DNA of 64,000 nt from Paenibacillus xylanilyticus (GTDB taxonomy: Bacteria; Bacillota; Bacilli; Paenibacillales; Paenibacillaceae): assembly GCF_013359935.1 (NCBI RefSeq), contig NZ_JABMCB010000185.1, positions 1-64,000 of the forward strand, given 5' to 3'. Under the pieces are notes generated by a model. It saw nothing but the letters and a program-made list of their open reading frames with translations, had not been told where the DNA came from and searched no databases. Position numbers and translations under genes: made by a program. Shown here piece after piece: positions 34,458 through 42,896 of the stretch (its first letter is position 1; each line of letters opens with the position of its first letter).

Positions 34458-36374
34458 ATGAGTATTCATGATCATATTCAGTTATGGGATCAAGTTCAGG
34501 TACGAGTTTTGGATGTTCGGTTTATGAATATTCAGGATAGCGAGGAATTGAGGAACTATGTTTTACCTACCAGTGCGTTTGTGTTTGTAACGGGTCGGGG
34601 ACAACTGTGGCTGGATCAGGAAGTTTGGACAACGAGCAGGTTTCTTTTATTGCATGGAGGGAAAGGTTGCTGTTTGACGGTTGAAGCCAGTGGCAATGGA
34701 GCCATGGAAGCGTATCTGATTTTCTACAAATCAACGTTACCTGCAAACGTTTTGCGAGAGTATCGGATAATGCTGATAAATAGCAATCCTTTTGAGCAAA
34801 GCTGGGCAGCCGAGCCGGACAATCCGCTTGAATTGCGTGAGCTCGTTCTCGAAATTCATCATTGCTGGACCGAACAGGGTTCTCTGAATAAACTCCAGGT
34901 AAAAGCACGCTTTTTTCAACTGGTACAACTGGTGTTACGGCAGCGAGTGCAGATGCAGGGTACAGAACAATTGCCTTCACTTAGCGAATATGTCCTGCGA
35001 TATCTTACAAACCATTTTCGCGAACCCATTTCCCTAGAGTCGCTGGCGGAGTCTTTGAATTATAGTCCACAGTATCTTTCACGCAAATTCAAAGAACAGA
35101 CGGGAGTTACGCCGACAGAATATATGATTCGCATGCGAATGAATGAAGCTCGTCTGCTGCTCACTACGTCAGAAGCGACTTTGAATGAAATTGCTGCTTA
35201 TGTGGGTTATCCCGATCCCTTTTATTTCAACCGGGTATTTAAGAAAGAACTGGGGACAACGCCAGGACAATTTCGCTTGAAACATCGTAATTCATTGAAG
35301 AAAGTTTCAAAAAGTACAGGAAAGGAAACAAAGGAATCCATTGTAACGGGACCGTCTGGGAGGTATCCTGTAATTGATGATGATAATCATTATCAATATA
35401 CGGGAGAAGAGGAATTAAAAATGTTTAACAATCTAAAAGCAGCATTAATCTCGCTTGTGTTGGTTTTCACAATGAGTGCATGTGGAACAGCAGGGCAGAA
35501 CGCAGTGTCATCCGATGCCGTGGCTGAACCTGAACAAACGGCTGCTGCAGAAACAAAAATCGTAACAACTGCATTTGGCGATGTCGAGATTCCCGCTCAC
35601 CCGCAGCGAGTAGCGGCAATCGATTATTTGGGAACCGTTCTTGCTCTAGGTGTGAGGCCGATTGGTGGAGGGCAATTTCTGATGAATAGTCCTTATCTGG
35701 AAGGAAAAGTGGACGGGGTTGAAACGATTGGCGATTCGATTGAACAATTAATGGCACTGGAACCCGATCTTATTATTACATTAAATCCGGACAAGGCGGC
35801 TTATGAAAAATACAGCAAGATTGCACCGACTGTTTCGATCGCATCCATCACCTTTCCAACACTAAAAGACGAGGTGAATTATTTCGCTAATGTGCTTGGC
35901 AAAGAAGCCGAAGCCAAAAAGTGGCTGGCTGATTTCGATAAAGAGATTGCGAAAATCAGACAGGATGTGCATGACGTAGTTCCAGCAGATGCTACCTTCT
36001 CGGTCATGCAGGAATATGATCGTCAGGTCTTCATTTTTGGAGAACAGTCTGGACGAGGAGGACGTAACCTCTACGAGCTGCTTGGACTACAAGCTCCAAA
36101 AACTGTCCCTTCCGAGTTGATGCAGGGGGCGTATCATGAATTCTCCATAGAACTGCTATCCAAGTACGCCGGAGATTATATGGTTTTGACCAGCTCTGCA
36201 CAGCTGGAAGAGCTTCAGGCTGACCCGGTGTGGGGTTCATTGCCTGCGATCAAGAACAATAAGGTATACATATGGACGGAGGAAGAATCCTGGTTCCGTG
36301 ATCCCATCGCTTTGCTCAAGCAGACACAGGACCTGGCTGACTGGATCATTGAGCTGAATACCACATCCAAATGA
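34458..36374 (+). CDS. AraC regulator reading through into iron-siderophore-binding protein
   Basis: One 638-codon frame contains two proteins. Residues 1-275 form an AraC-type regulator: sensor domain, then HTH at about 175-275 (ISLESLAESLNYSPQYLSRKFKEQTGVTP and IAAYVGYPDPFYFNRVFKKELG). Residues 322-638 form a complete siderophore-binding lipoprotein with its own signal peptide. The linker (about 285-320) translates a Fur box (DDDNHYQY) and a ribosome site (GEEELK), so it looks noncoding in origin: the araC stop is missing. Either a long fusion is made, with a signal peptide in the middle, or two starts are used. B. subtilis Btr (AraC plus binding domain) is a natural relative but lacks an inner signal peptide. 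Confidence 0.75.
   Translation: MSIHDHIQLWDQVQVRVLDVRFMNIQDSEELRNYVLPTSAFVFVTGRGQLWLDQEVWTTSRFLLLHGGKGCCLTVEASGNGAMEAYLIFYKSTLPANVLREYRIMLINSNPFEQSWAAEPDNPLELRELVLEIHHCWTEQGSLNKLQVKARFFQLVQLVLRQRVQMQGTEQLPSLSEYVLRYLTNHFREPISLESLAESLNYSPQYLSRKFKEQTGVTPTEYMIRMRMNEARLLLTTSEATLNEIAAYVGYPDPFYFNRVFKKELGTTPGQFRLKHRNSLKKVSKSTGKETKESIVTGPSGRYPVIDDDNHYQYTGEEELKMFNNLKAALISLVLVFTMSACGTAGQNAVSSDAVAEPEQTAAAETKIVTTAFGDVEIPAHPQRVAAIDYLGTVLALGVRPIGGGQFLMNSPYLEGKVDGVETIGDSIEQLMALEPDLIITLNPDKAAYEKYSKIAPTVSIASITFPTLKDEVNYFANVLGKEAEAKKWLADFDKEIAKIRQDVHDVVPADATFSVMQEYDRQVFIFGEQSGRGGRNLYELLGLQAPKTVPSELMQGAYHEFSIELLSKYAGDYMVLTSSAQLEELQADPVWGSLPAIKNNKVYIWTEEESWFRDPIALLKQTQDLADWIIELNTTSK
35341..35395 (+). promoter_or_regulatory. 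internal Fur-controlled promoter inside the reading frame
   Basis: TTGTAA (35341-35346), 17-bp spacer, TATCCT (35364-35369), then TGATAATCATTATCA (35381-35395), a perfect Fur core. The ribosome site GGGAGAAGAGG follows before the ATG at 35421. Confidence 0.75.
35421..36374 (+). CDS. iron-siderophore ABC transporter binding lipoprotein (internal start)
   Basis: A 317-aa protein if started at 35421, the start favoured by its own Fur box and ribosome site. Signal peptide NLKAALISLVLVFTMSAC with lipid-modified Cys at about 20, then a FecB/FhuD-type domain: HPQRVAAIDYLGTVLALGVRPIG, IEQLMALEPDLIITL, FGEQSGRGGRNLYELLG, WFRDPIALLKQTQDL. It binds ferric siderophores outside the membrane. No permease or ATPase genes follow; they must be elsewhere. 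It is in frame with the AraC gene upstream. Confidence 0.82.
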   Translation: MFNNLKAALISLVLVFTMSACGTAGQNAVSSDAVAEPEQTAAAETKIVTTAFGDVEIPAHPQRVAAIDYLGTVLALGVRPIGGGQFLMNSPYLEGKVDGVETIGDSIEQLMALEPDLIITLNPDKAAYEKYSKIAPTVSIASITFPTLKDEVNYFANVLGKEAEAKKWLADFDKEIAKIRQDVHDVVPADATFSVMQEYDRQVFIFGEQSGRGGRNLYELLGLQAPKTVPSELMQGAYHEFSIELLSKYAGDYMVLTSSAQLEELQADPVWGSLPAIKNNKVYIWTEEESWFRDPIALLKQTQDLADWIIELNTTSK

Positions 36375-36418
36375 AGGGTGAATTGAATATGTGAGCTAGT
36401 GGTTGTAGCCCCACGATC

Positions 36419-36461
36419 AAAGGCCCGAGTGCATTTCACATGCACAGCGGGCCTTTTTTTG
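36419..36461 (+). terminator. rho-independent terminator
   Basis: AAAGGCCCG...GCGGGCCTTTTTTT with an inner TGCA/TGCA stem; it may serve both the binding-protein gene and the convergent GH42 gene. Confidence 0.9.
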
Positions 36462-36490
36462 AACACGTTTTTCGGAAAACGGGATGCTTC

Positions 36491-38488
36491 TTACGCTTTG
36501 ATCTCGACAATCTCAACATCGTAGCCATCGAGTTGCAAATGTGGACCTCTTGCTGTCCCGTCCAGCGCACTTGTATAGGAGGCGTTCAACTGAATGGAGA
36601 CAGGTTCAGGACTCAAGTTCAGAATAAAACGAAATGATCCATTCGGACCGGTCCGGGTGGTAATCTGTACTCCGTCAGGCAAAGCTTCAATTCCCGCAAG
36701 TTGAAGTTGGTCCCCGATGGTTCGCACCAGCTTGCGCAGATAAGCCTCTTCCGGCTGGGTGCCAATGTAATAGACTTCACCCTCACCCCAGTGATTTCGC
36801 GTAACAGCTGCACTTTCCGTATAAAATTGATCCGCATACACAGCGACAGGTTGTGCAGTGTCCAGTTCAAGTACATCTGCCCACTGGGATGCGGCATATG
36901 AATTGCCCTGATCATCCCGAATCATAATGGTGTCGCCGCCCACTGGATCATATTCGGTCACTCTAACACCGGAACAAGCGGACAACAAACCCGGAAGCGG
37001 AGCCATCACACAGACATTATGGTCATCCTTAACACCGGAACGATGTGTTAGAATCAGGGTTCCTCCTGCAGCTGCAAAAGCCTGCAGCCGTTCTGCTGTG
37101 TCCTCGTCCAGGAGGTACAGATGAGGGGCAATAATGATTTTGTATCCATCGAGAGCTTCGGAAGAGTGGATGACATCCGAACTGATTCCTGATTTGGTCA
37201 AAGCACGATGCCAAACCTTTATGTTTTCGTAGTAGTCCAATCCCTCTGACTGCGGTTGAATATGCAGGGCGTATAACTGCTCATGCGAATGCAAGATAGC
37301 GACTTCATTGCGTAATGTAGATCCTTGAAGGCGCTCGCCAAGTCTGTTCACCTCATTGCACAGCTGCTGGAATTCCTTAAACCGACGGCCTGGAACGTTG
37401 CTGTGGTCTATTAGGCCATGCCAAAATTGTTCCGCCCCTACCGTTGCACTCCGCCAGCGGAAATGCACAACGGCATCCGCTCCGCGAGCTATGGTCTGCC
37501 ATGAGTGGGCCCGCAGAAAACCTGGACGCGGAGTGCGCCACATTGGAAACCAGCACCCCGGTGGACCGCTTAGCTGTTCCATAATCCAGAAATTGCGACG
37601 TTTGATGCCACGGGTCAGATCCAGAGACAGGGCGCCGCTGTAAGGTGACGTATCGGTTTTGTTTGGTGATGGATTCGGATAATAATCGAAGGAAGCGAAG
37701 TCCAGTTCTTTTGCAATCTTATATTGATCTGCCTTTTGCGGGTAGCTATGGAAATTATGGGTGATCACATGGTCAGGACAATTGCTGCGAATGATCTCCA
37801 CTTGAATCTGCTGAAATGCAACGATGGAATCGGACTGAAAACGGGAATAGTCCAGCAGATAAGAAGGGTTCTGGAATGTGGAACCTCCATAAGGTGGCGT
37901 AATCTGTTCCCAGTCACTGTACTCCCCGCTCCACACAACAGTGCCCCATAATTGGTTAACCTGTTCCAGCGTGGAATAGCGCGCGCGAACCCATTCTCGA
38001 AAAGCTTCTTCACAGGCAGCACACTGGCAATCGGTGAAGCTGAATTCATTATCCGTTTGCCAGCCAATGACGCCAGGATGTTTGGCATAACGTTCAGACA
38101 GTTTCTGTACAATACGCGCGCTGTACGTTCTCATACTGGGACTATTATAACAGCGGTGTCCTCGGACACCTTCATGATATCGTTGACCACTTGGAAGTAC
38201 AGGCAGGATGTCTGGACATTTTTCGGTGAGCCAGCGCGGCGGTGTCATGGTAGGTGTTCCGATTATAATCTCTAATCCATTCCTGTGGAGCGTATCCAGG
38301 GCCTGATCAAGCCATTCCCAGTCAAACTGACCATCAGCAGGCTCCATGCGGCTCCAAGCGAATTCACCCACACGTACAATTCGTACTCCACTATCAGCCA
38401 TCAAACGGGCATCCTGTTCCCATAACGCAGGGTCCCAATGTTCGGGATAATAATCAACGCCCATCTGAACGGGACGACTTAATTTCAT
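36491..38488 (-). CDS. beta-galactosidase, glycoside hydrolase family 42
   Basis: A 665-aa cytoplasmic GH42 enzyme that hydrolyses terminal beta-D-galactosides. TIM barrel at about 1-385, trimerisation domain at about 390-590 and a C-terminal beta domain. The acid/base is E148 in WQTDNEF and the nucleophile E304 in WIMEQLSGP. The zinc-site cysteines C113, C154, C156 and C159 (FTDCQCAACEE) are all present. The ATG at 38488 follows AAAGGAGCTCATTCAT; an upstream in-frame ATG is not preceded by a ribosome site. Divergent from the SRAP gene, with which it shares an AT-rich region of 322 bp. Confidence 0.93.
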   Translation of the reverse strand: MKLSRPVQMGVDYYPEHWDPALWEQDARLMADSGVRIVRVGEFAWSRMEPADGQFDWEWLDQALDTLHRNGLEIIIGTPTMTPPRWLTEKCPDILPVLPSGQRYHEGVRGHRCYNSPSMRTYSARIVQKLSERYAKHPGVIGWQTDNEFSFTDCQCAACEEAFREWVRARYSTLEQVNQLWGTVVWSGEYSDWEQITPPYGGSTFQNPSYLLDYSRFQSDSIVAFQQIQVEIIRSNCPDHVITHNFHSYPQKADQYKIAKELDFASFDYYPNPSPNKTDTSPYSGALSLDLTRGIKRRNFWIMEQLSGPPGCWFPMWRTPRPGFLRAHSWQTIARGADAVVHFRWRSATVGAEQFWHGLIDHSNVPGRRFKEFQQLCNEVNRLGERLQGSTLRNEVAILHSHEQLYALHIQPQSEGLDYYENIKVWHRALTKSGISSDVIHSSEALDGYKIIIAPHLYLLDEDTAERLQAFAAAGGTLILTHRSGVKDDHNVCVMAPLPGLLSACSGVRVTEYDPVGGDTIMIRDDQGNSYAASQWADVLELDTAQPVAVYADQFYTESAAVTRNHWGEGEVYYIGTQPEEAYLRKLVRTIGDQLQLAGIEALPDGVQITTRTGPNGSFRFILNLSPEPVSIQLNASYTSALDGTARGPHLQLDGYDVEIVEIKA

Positions 38489-38810
38489 ATGAATGAGCTC
38501 CTTTATCAGTGAAATAGCATACTGAACATGTGTCATATGCCTTAAACATGCACATCATCATAATCTTATAAATGTGATGTGTATCAAACTCATTGTATAA
38601 TGGATATTTTCAGCAGAATATAACATCATGTTGCAATGATTTAGCACGATTTTGCTATTTATATAAAGTACATGATTCAGCATGCTATCTTGCATCTGCC
38701 GGGTGGTACGTTCTGGTTGCATATTTTTAAATTGAATGTTTCTATGCATAATTTCCCTGTAATAACAAACAATACATTCAAATTCACACAGGGAAGGGAA
38801 GTGCCTGAGC
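38489..38810. other. AT-rich divergent intergenic region
   Basis: About 320 bp between GH42 and the SRAP gene. It is strongly AT-rich, with TATAAT at 38596-38601 and several short AT palindromes. No clear operator, RNA gene or ORF with a ribosome site was seen. Confidence 0.5.
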
Positions 38811-39488
38811 ATGTGCAACCGTTTTTCATTGGCAGCTGATTTGGATGAGGTGAGGGATCATTTCAAGATTGAACGCGTGATGTATTACTATAAGAACCGT
38901 TACAATATCAGTCCAACCCAGCATACACCTATTATTTTGCATCAAGATGGGGAGCGGGTACTGGACGAGTTTCGGTGGGGGTTTATCCCGTTCTGGGGCC
39001 GCGATGCCGTGAACGCCAATCTTATGACAGTGCATGAGAATCCGTCCTACTACAAGCTGGTGGAAACGAAACGCTGCGTTATTCCGTGCAATGGATTGTA
39101 CTACTGGCGCCAGGAAGGCAAAAAAAGTTATGCAGTGCGCGTCGTGATGCCTGACCGTGGATTGTTCGGCATTGCGGGATTATATGAAATATGGAAAGAC
39201 ACTCGCAAGCAGCCGCTGCGCACCTGCACGATGCTGATGACAGGGGCAAACATGGTAACTCGCGAATTCGGCAGCAAAATGCCGGCGATCCTGTCCGAAG
39301 AAGAAATTAACACATGGCTGGATCCGGCCAATACAAGAGTGACTCAGTTACTGCCTCTTCTGAAATCGTACAACACGACCGATATGAATCTGTATCCGGT
39401 GACACCGATGGTAGCCAACGATGAACATGATTGTTATGAATGTGTGGAAGAGATGGACCTGAAGCTCGCATATGTGCGCAATTTCTAA
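38811..39488 (+). CDS. SRAP (YedK/HMCES-like) protein with altered active site
   Basis: A 225-aa protein of the SOS-response-associated peptidase family, which covalently caps abasic DNA sites through Cys2. Cys2 is present (MCNRFSL; usually MCGRF), as are YNISPTQ (about 31-37), RWGFIPFW, the NAN segment (about 68-70, normally NARAET), RCVIPCNGLYYW (88-99) and KMPAIL (156-161). The usual active-site Glu (GFYEW) is Tyr98 here, and the usual His (HDRMP) is Gly154, so two of four catalytic residues are changed. It may bind but not resolve abasic sites, or have a different role. Single-gene unit. Confidence 0.85.
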   Translation: MCNRFSLAADLDEVRDHFKIERVMYYYKNRYNISPTQHTPIILHQDGERVLDEFRWGFIPFWGRDAVNANLMTVHENPSYYKLVETKRCVIPCNGLYYWRQEGKKSYAVRVVMPDRGLFGIAGLYEIWKDTRKQPLRTCTMLMTGANMVTREFGSKMPAILSEEEINTWLDPANTRVTQLLPLLKSYNTTDMNLYPVTPMVANDEHDCYECVEEMDLKLAYVRNF

Positions 39489-39513
39489 TCGTATGCTGGA
39501 GATGGGTTTCCAT

Positions 39514-39547
39514 AGGGTGGAGTGTAGTGAGACACTTCGCCCTTTTT
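39514..39547 (+). terminator. rho-independent terminator
   Basis: AGGGtgGAGTGT pairs with ACACTTcgCCCT, followed by TTTT after the SRAP gene. Confidence 0.8.
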
Positions 39548-39624
39548 GTTTTGAACTTGGTGGAGGGTGAATGTGTTTAATAAATGAAGAATAAGATCGT
39601 TTAAAAACAGATTGAAATGAAAAG

Positions 39625-39659
39625 TTGAAATATGGAGTAATAGTAACTATAATGGTTAC
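39625..39659 (+). promoter_or_regulatory. sigma-A promoter and overlapping operator of the flavin oxidoreductase
   Basis: TTGAAA (39625-39630), 17-bp spacer, TATAAT (39648-39653). The -10 box is inside GTAACTATAATGGTTAC (39643-39659; GTAAC...GTTAC inverted repeat), the same arrangement as the nitroreductase promoter at 18990. Confidence 0.75.
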
Positions 39660-39723
39660 AGTAATCGAAATACGTATTCATATATCTATTTAAAGAGATA
39701 TTATAATCAGGAGGGAACCACGA

Positions 39724-40854
39724 ATGAATCCAAAATACAGCCCGATGTTTGAACAAGTTTCACTACCGAGCGGCATCAGTCTCAAGAACCGGATCGTACT
39801 CGCTCCTATGACCCATATGTCCTCCAATCCTGACGGTACCGTATCGGATGCAGAACTGGCATATTACGCACGTCGCACCGGTGGTGCAGGGATGTCCGTG
39901 ACTGCAGTAACGTATGTTACACCAAACGGTATCGGATTTCCGGCGCAATTTGCCGCTTATGACGATAGCTTCGTTCCCGGCCTGAAACGCCTGGCTGAAA
40001 CAATCAAGCAGCAAGGTTCCAAAGCAGTCCTTCAAATCTTCCATGCCGGACGTCTCACTCCGGAACAAGCTGTACCAGCTGGTCAAGTGGTGGCACCAAG
40101 CGCTGTTGCCAGTGAGCGTCCAGGTTCTCCTGTACCGAGAGAGCTGTCTGACGAAGAAATTACGTCCATCATCAACGATTTCGGTGAAGCGACACGTCGC
40201 GCCATCGAAGCCGGATTCGACGGTGTTGAGATCCATGGTGCGAATGGGTACTTGATCCAGCAGTTCTTCTCCCCGCATTCCAATCGCCGTGAAGACCGCT
40301 GGGGTGGCAGCATTGAGAAACGCCTGACATTCCCGCTGGCCGTTGTGGATGAAGTGCAGAAGGTTGTAGCGAAACATACCAAACTTCCGTTTATTGTTGG
40401 GTACCGTTTCTCTCCTGAAGAACCGGAAACACCGGGGTTGACCATGGAAGAGACCTACGCCCTCATTGACGCGCTGAAAGAAAAAAATCTGGATTACTTA
40501 CACGTGTCCCTTAACGAGTTCTGGTCCAAACCGCGTCGCGGCGAGGCTGACAATCGCTCCAGAATGGAATTCATCCTTGACCGTGTAGGCGGCAAGTTGC
40601 CAGTGATCGGTGTAGGTTCAATCCATACGGCGGACGAGGCAGCGGAAGCTCTTCAAAGCGGTGTGCCATTGCTTGCCATCGGACGTGAGCTGATTATCGA
40701 ACCGGACTGGGTGGAGAAAATCGAAAGCGGACGTGAAGAGGATATCGAAACCGTTTTGACCAAAGCGGATCAGGAGCGTCTGGTCATCCCTGACGGGCTG
40801 TGGAATGCGATTATCCACACGCCGGGCTGGTTCCCTTTGGCAGACGATAAATAA
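39724..40854 (+). CDS. NADH:flavin oxidoreductase, Old Yellow Enzyme family
   Basis: A 376-aa FMN TIM-barrel enzyme that reduces activated C=C bonds with NAD(P)H. FMN-binding LKNRIVLAPMTHMSS (about 19-33), LQIFHAGR (about 101-108), the ligand motif GVEIHGANGYLIQQFFSPHSNRR (about 166-188) and the phosphate-binding VIGVGSIHTADEA (about 296-308). The EIHGANGYL His/Asn pair anchors the substrate. A redox-type operator in its promoter fits electrophile stress. AGGAGGGAACC ribosome site. Ends at a terminator. Confidence 0.92.
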   Translation: MNPKYSPMFEQVSLPSGISLKNRIVLAPMTHMSSNPDGTVSDAELAYYARRTGGAGMSVTAVTYVTPNGIGFPAQFAAYDDSFVPGLKRLAETIKQQGSKAVLQIFHAGRLTPEQAVPAGQVVAPSAVASERPGSPVPRELSDEEITSIINDFGEATRRAIEAGFDGVEIHGANGYLIQQFFSPHSNRREDRWGGSIEKRLTFPLAVVDEVQKVVAKHTKLPFIVGYRFSPEEPETPGLTMEETYALIDALKEKNLDYLHVSLNEFWSKPRRGEADNRSRMEFILDRVGGKLPVIGVGSIHTADEAAEALQSGVPLLAIGRELIIEPDWVEKIESGREEDIETVLTKADQERLVIPDGLWNAIIHTPGWFPLADDK

Positions 40855-40874
40855 TACTTCTAAGCATGGAACTG

Positions 40875-40899
40875 GAGGGAGCATAAGCTCCCTCTTTTT
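40875..40899 (+). terminator. rho-independent terminator
   Basis: GAGGGAGC-ataa-GCTCCCTC followed by TTTTT. Confidence 0.93.
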
Positions 40900-41002
40900 G
40901 CACATTCTCCGTCCCGATAAAATTCTCCTTGAGGTAGCACTGTGGTATGATGGGATATACAGGATTCATCTTGGGATATCAACGGTTTGGAGTGAATGAA
41001 TA

Positions 41003-41770
41003 ATGCTCGTGGCTGAACGTTATGAGAAAATTGTGGAATGGGTGGATGCGCAGGGAAGCATGCGTGTAACCGAGCTTAGTGAGCGTTGCGGGGTAACGGA
41101 AGAGACGATTCGCCGTGATCTGGACAAGTTGGAGCAGGCCGGCAGGCTTAGAAGGTCGCACGGAGGCGCAGTCAGTGTAAAATACAAGGATGAGGGACAG
41201 CCGGAAATCCCCTATCCCGAACGTGCGGTAACTCATGCTGAAGAGAAACGCAGAATTGCTGAAGAGGCGATCAAGCTGGTAGAGCCAGGCGACCGGATCG
41301 CACTGGATGCGAGCACAACAGCATGGTATATGGCGGCAGGACTGCCGAATATTCAGCTTACTGTACTGACCAACTCCATCAAGGTAGCGGCCGAGCTGAG
41401 CAGCAAGGAACAGATCAGGGTTATTGCTACGGGTGGACAGCTTGCTTCCAAGTCTTTGTCTTTTGTGGGCCCGCTCGCTGAACGTTCTCTCGATGCTTAC
41501 CATGTGGACAAGGTATTTTTGTCCTGCAAAGGTGTGCACTTGACCAGAGGCATTAGTGAATCGAACGAATTACAAGCTTTGGTGAAACAGAAGATGATCA
41601 GCATTGCGGATGAAGTTATTTTGCTCGCGGATTCGAGCAAGTTCAATATACAGGCTTTTACAAGAGTCGCAGAACTCAGCAGTGTGGCCAAAGTCATCAC
41701 TGATCTGGGGCTGAACGAAGAACTCGTTAGCGAACTGAGCGAACAATCCATACCTTGTAAACGAGTGTAG
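41003..41770 (+). CDS. DeoR-family regulator (paralog 1)
   Basis: A 255-aa DeoR repressor. HTH at about 6-57 (VTELSERCGVTEETIRRDLDKLEQAGRLRRSHGGAV) and DeoR C-terminal sensor (about 75-235) with GDRIALDASTTAWYMA, VLTNSIKVAAEL, the GGQL motif and LSCKGVHLTRGISESNE. It is closely similar over its whole length to the DeoR protein at 51628, which sits in a rhamnose operon, so both may see related sugar phosphates. It precedes an OsmC-family gene by 21 bp. Confidence 0.9.
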   Translation: MLVAERYEKIVEWVDAQGSMRVTELSERCGVTEETIRRDLDKLEQAGRLRRSHGGAVSVKYKDEGQPEIPYPERAVTHAEEKRRIAEEAIKLVEPGDRIALDASTTAWYMAAGLPNIQLTVLTNSIKVAAELSSKEQIRVIATGGQLASKSLSFVGPLAERSLDAYHVDKVFLSCKGVHLTRGISESNELQALVKQKMISIADEVILLADSSKFNIQAFTRVAELSSVAKVITDLGLNEELVSELSEQSIPCKRV

Positions 41771-41791
41771 TTATAGAAAGGAATGAGTGAA

Positions 41792-42250
41792 ATGAAACAT
41801 CCTTTTCATCTGAAAGCCGTATGGAATGGTGGACGTAACAGTGAGGGAACAATCGATGCCGGAGGATTAAAATCGGTTATATCCATACCGCAGGAGATGG
41901 GCGGCCCAGGTACAGGCACGAATCCTGATGAAATGCTGCTCGGTGCCGCATCCACCTGTTACCTGATCACACTGGCAGCCATGCTGGAACGTTCGGATAT
42001 TACACCGAATGAACTGACACTGGAGTCGGAAGCAACGGTGGATGTGACCAATAACATATTTACGTACGAACGAATTGTGCATAGACCTCGTATTGTGCTC
42101 CAGGCGGACGCAACGGAAGCCGAATTCGCCAAGGCGGATCGACTTGCACATAAGGCTGAAGAATCCTGTATGATCTCGAGAGCGGTCGCAGGGAATGTGA
42201 AGATTGAAACTCAGCCTGTCATTGTAACAGCTGACATTAACGCAGTCTAA
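41792..42250 (+). CDS. OsmC/Ohr-family protein
   Basis: A 152-aa peroxiredoxin-like protein. The two conserved cysteines are present: GAASTCYLITL (about 49-59) and AEESCMISRAV (about 121-131), with a typical helix between them. Such enzymes reduce organic hydroperoxides. ATG at 41792 lies 9 bases after AAAGGA, whereas ATG at 41783 directly abuts it. It is in an apparent operon with a DeoR regulator and a DUF2062 protein. Confidence 0.88.
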   Translation: MKHPFHLKAVWNGGRNSEGTIDAGGLKSVISIPQEMGGPGTGTNPDEMLLGAASTCYLITLAAMLERSDITPNELTLESEATVDVTNNIFTYERIVHRPRIVLQADATEAEFAKADRLAHKAEESCMISRAVAGNVKIETQPVIVTADINAV

Positions 42251-42305
42251 TATGAAGAAGAGGCGGCCCAAGCCGTCATTTGTTTAAAATAAGGGGAAGT
42301 TCGGT

Positions 42306-42896
42306 ATGAATTCACAGAAAAGCAAACCCAACCGATTTGCGCGTTTAACACGTGCGATGAAGCTGAATTTTCTCAAATTGTTACGTGCCCCCGGAGGGGC
42401 GCACAAAGTATCCACCGGATTTGCGATCGGTTTTGGTCTGGAGTTAATCGTGATCTCCACGGCATCGCTGATCTATCTTGTGTTTTACCCCATTGTCCGT
42501 TTGTCTGGCGGCTCGCTGCCGGCAGCCATTGTGGGCAATGTGATCGGGAAATTGACGTTTCTTCCGATCCTGCTGATGCCCCTAGCCAAGCAGATTGGAT
42601 CATGGATTTTGCCAGCACACAGCATGGGACAGGGACCTGTCCACGAAAGTGCATTCATGGAACTGTTTCGTGGCAACTGGTCCGCCTTGAGTGAACTTTT
42701 GCTGGGTGGGCTTGATATCCTGGCAGGCATGTCTGTCTTTGGCGTGATCCTGGGTGTGATTTCTTATTTTGTGGTCAAATTCTTCTATGTAAGAGCAATT
42801 CAACGCCGTTATGAACGTCGGCTGGAGAAACGCCGTCTGGCGGCGATGTCCCCTGGACCGACATCCGTACTGATCAGGAAGACATCACAATCATAA
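42306..42896 (+). CDS. DUF2062 family membrane protein
   Basis: A 196-aa protein with about three membrane segments (about 40-62, 70-92, 138-165). The DUF2062 core contains GAHKVSTGFAIGFGLELIVISTA and GNVIGKLTFLPILLMPLAKQIG, with a basic N-terminus (KPNRFARLTRAMKLNFLKLLR) and a basic C-terminal tail after the last segment. Function not established. AAGGGGAAG precedes the ATG. Its last 23 bp overlap the 3' end of the convergent AEC gene. Confidence 0.85.
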   Translation: MNSQKSKPNRFARLTRAMKLNFLKLLRAPGGAHKVSTGFAIGFGLELIVISTASLIYLVFYPIVRLSGGSLPAAIVGNVIGKLTFLPILLMPLAKQIGSWILPAHSMGQGPVHESAFMELFRGNWSALSELLLGGLDILAGMSVFGVILGVISYFVVKFFYVRAIQRRYERRLEKRRLAAMSPGPTSVLIRKTSQS

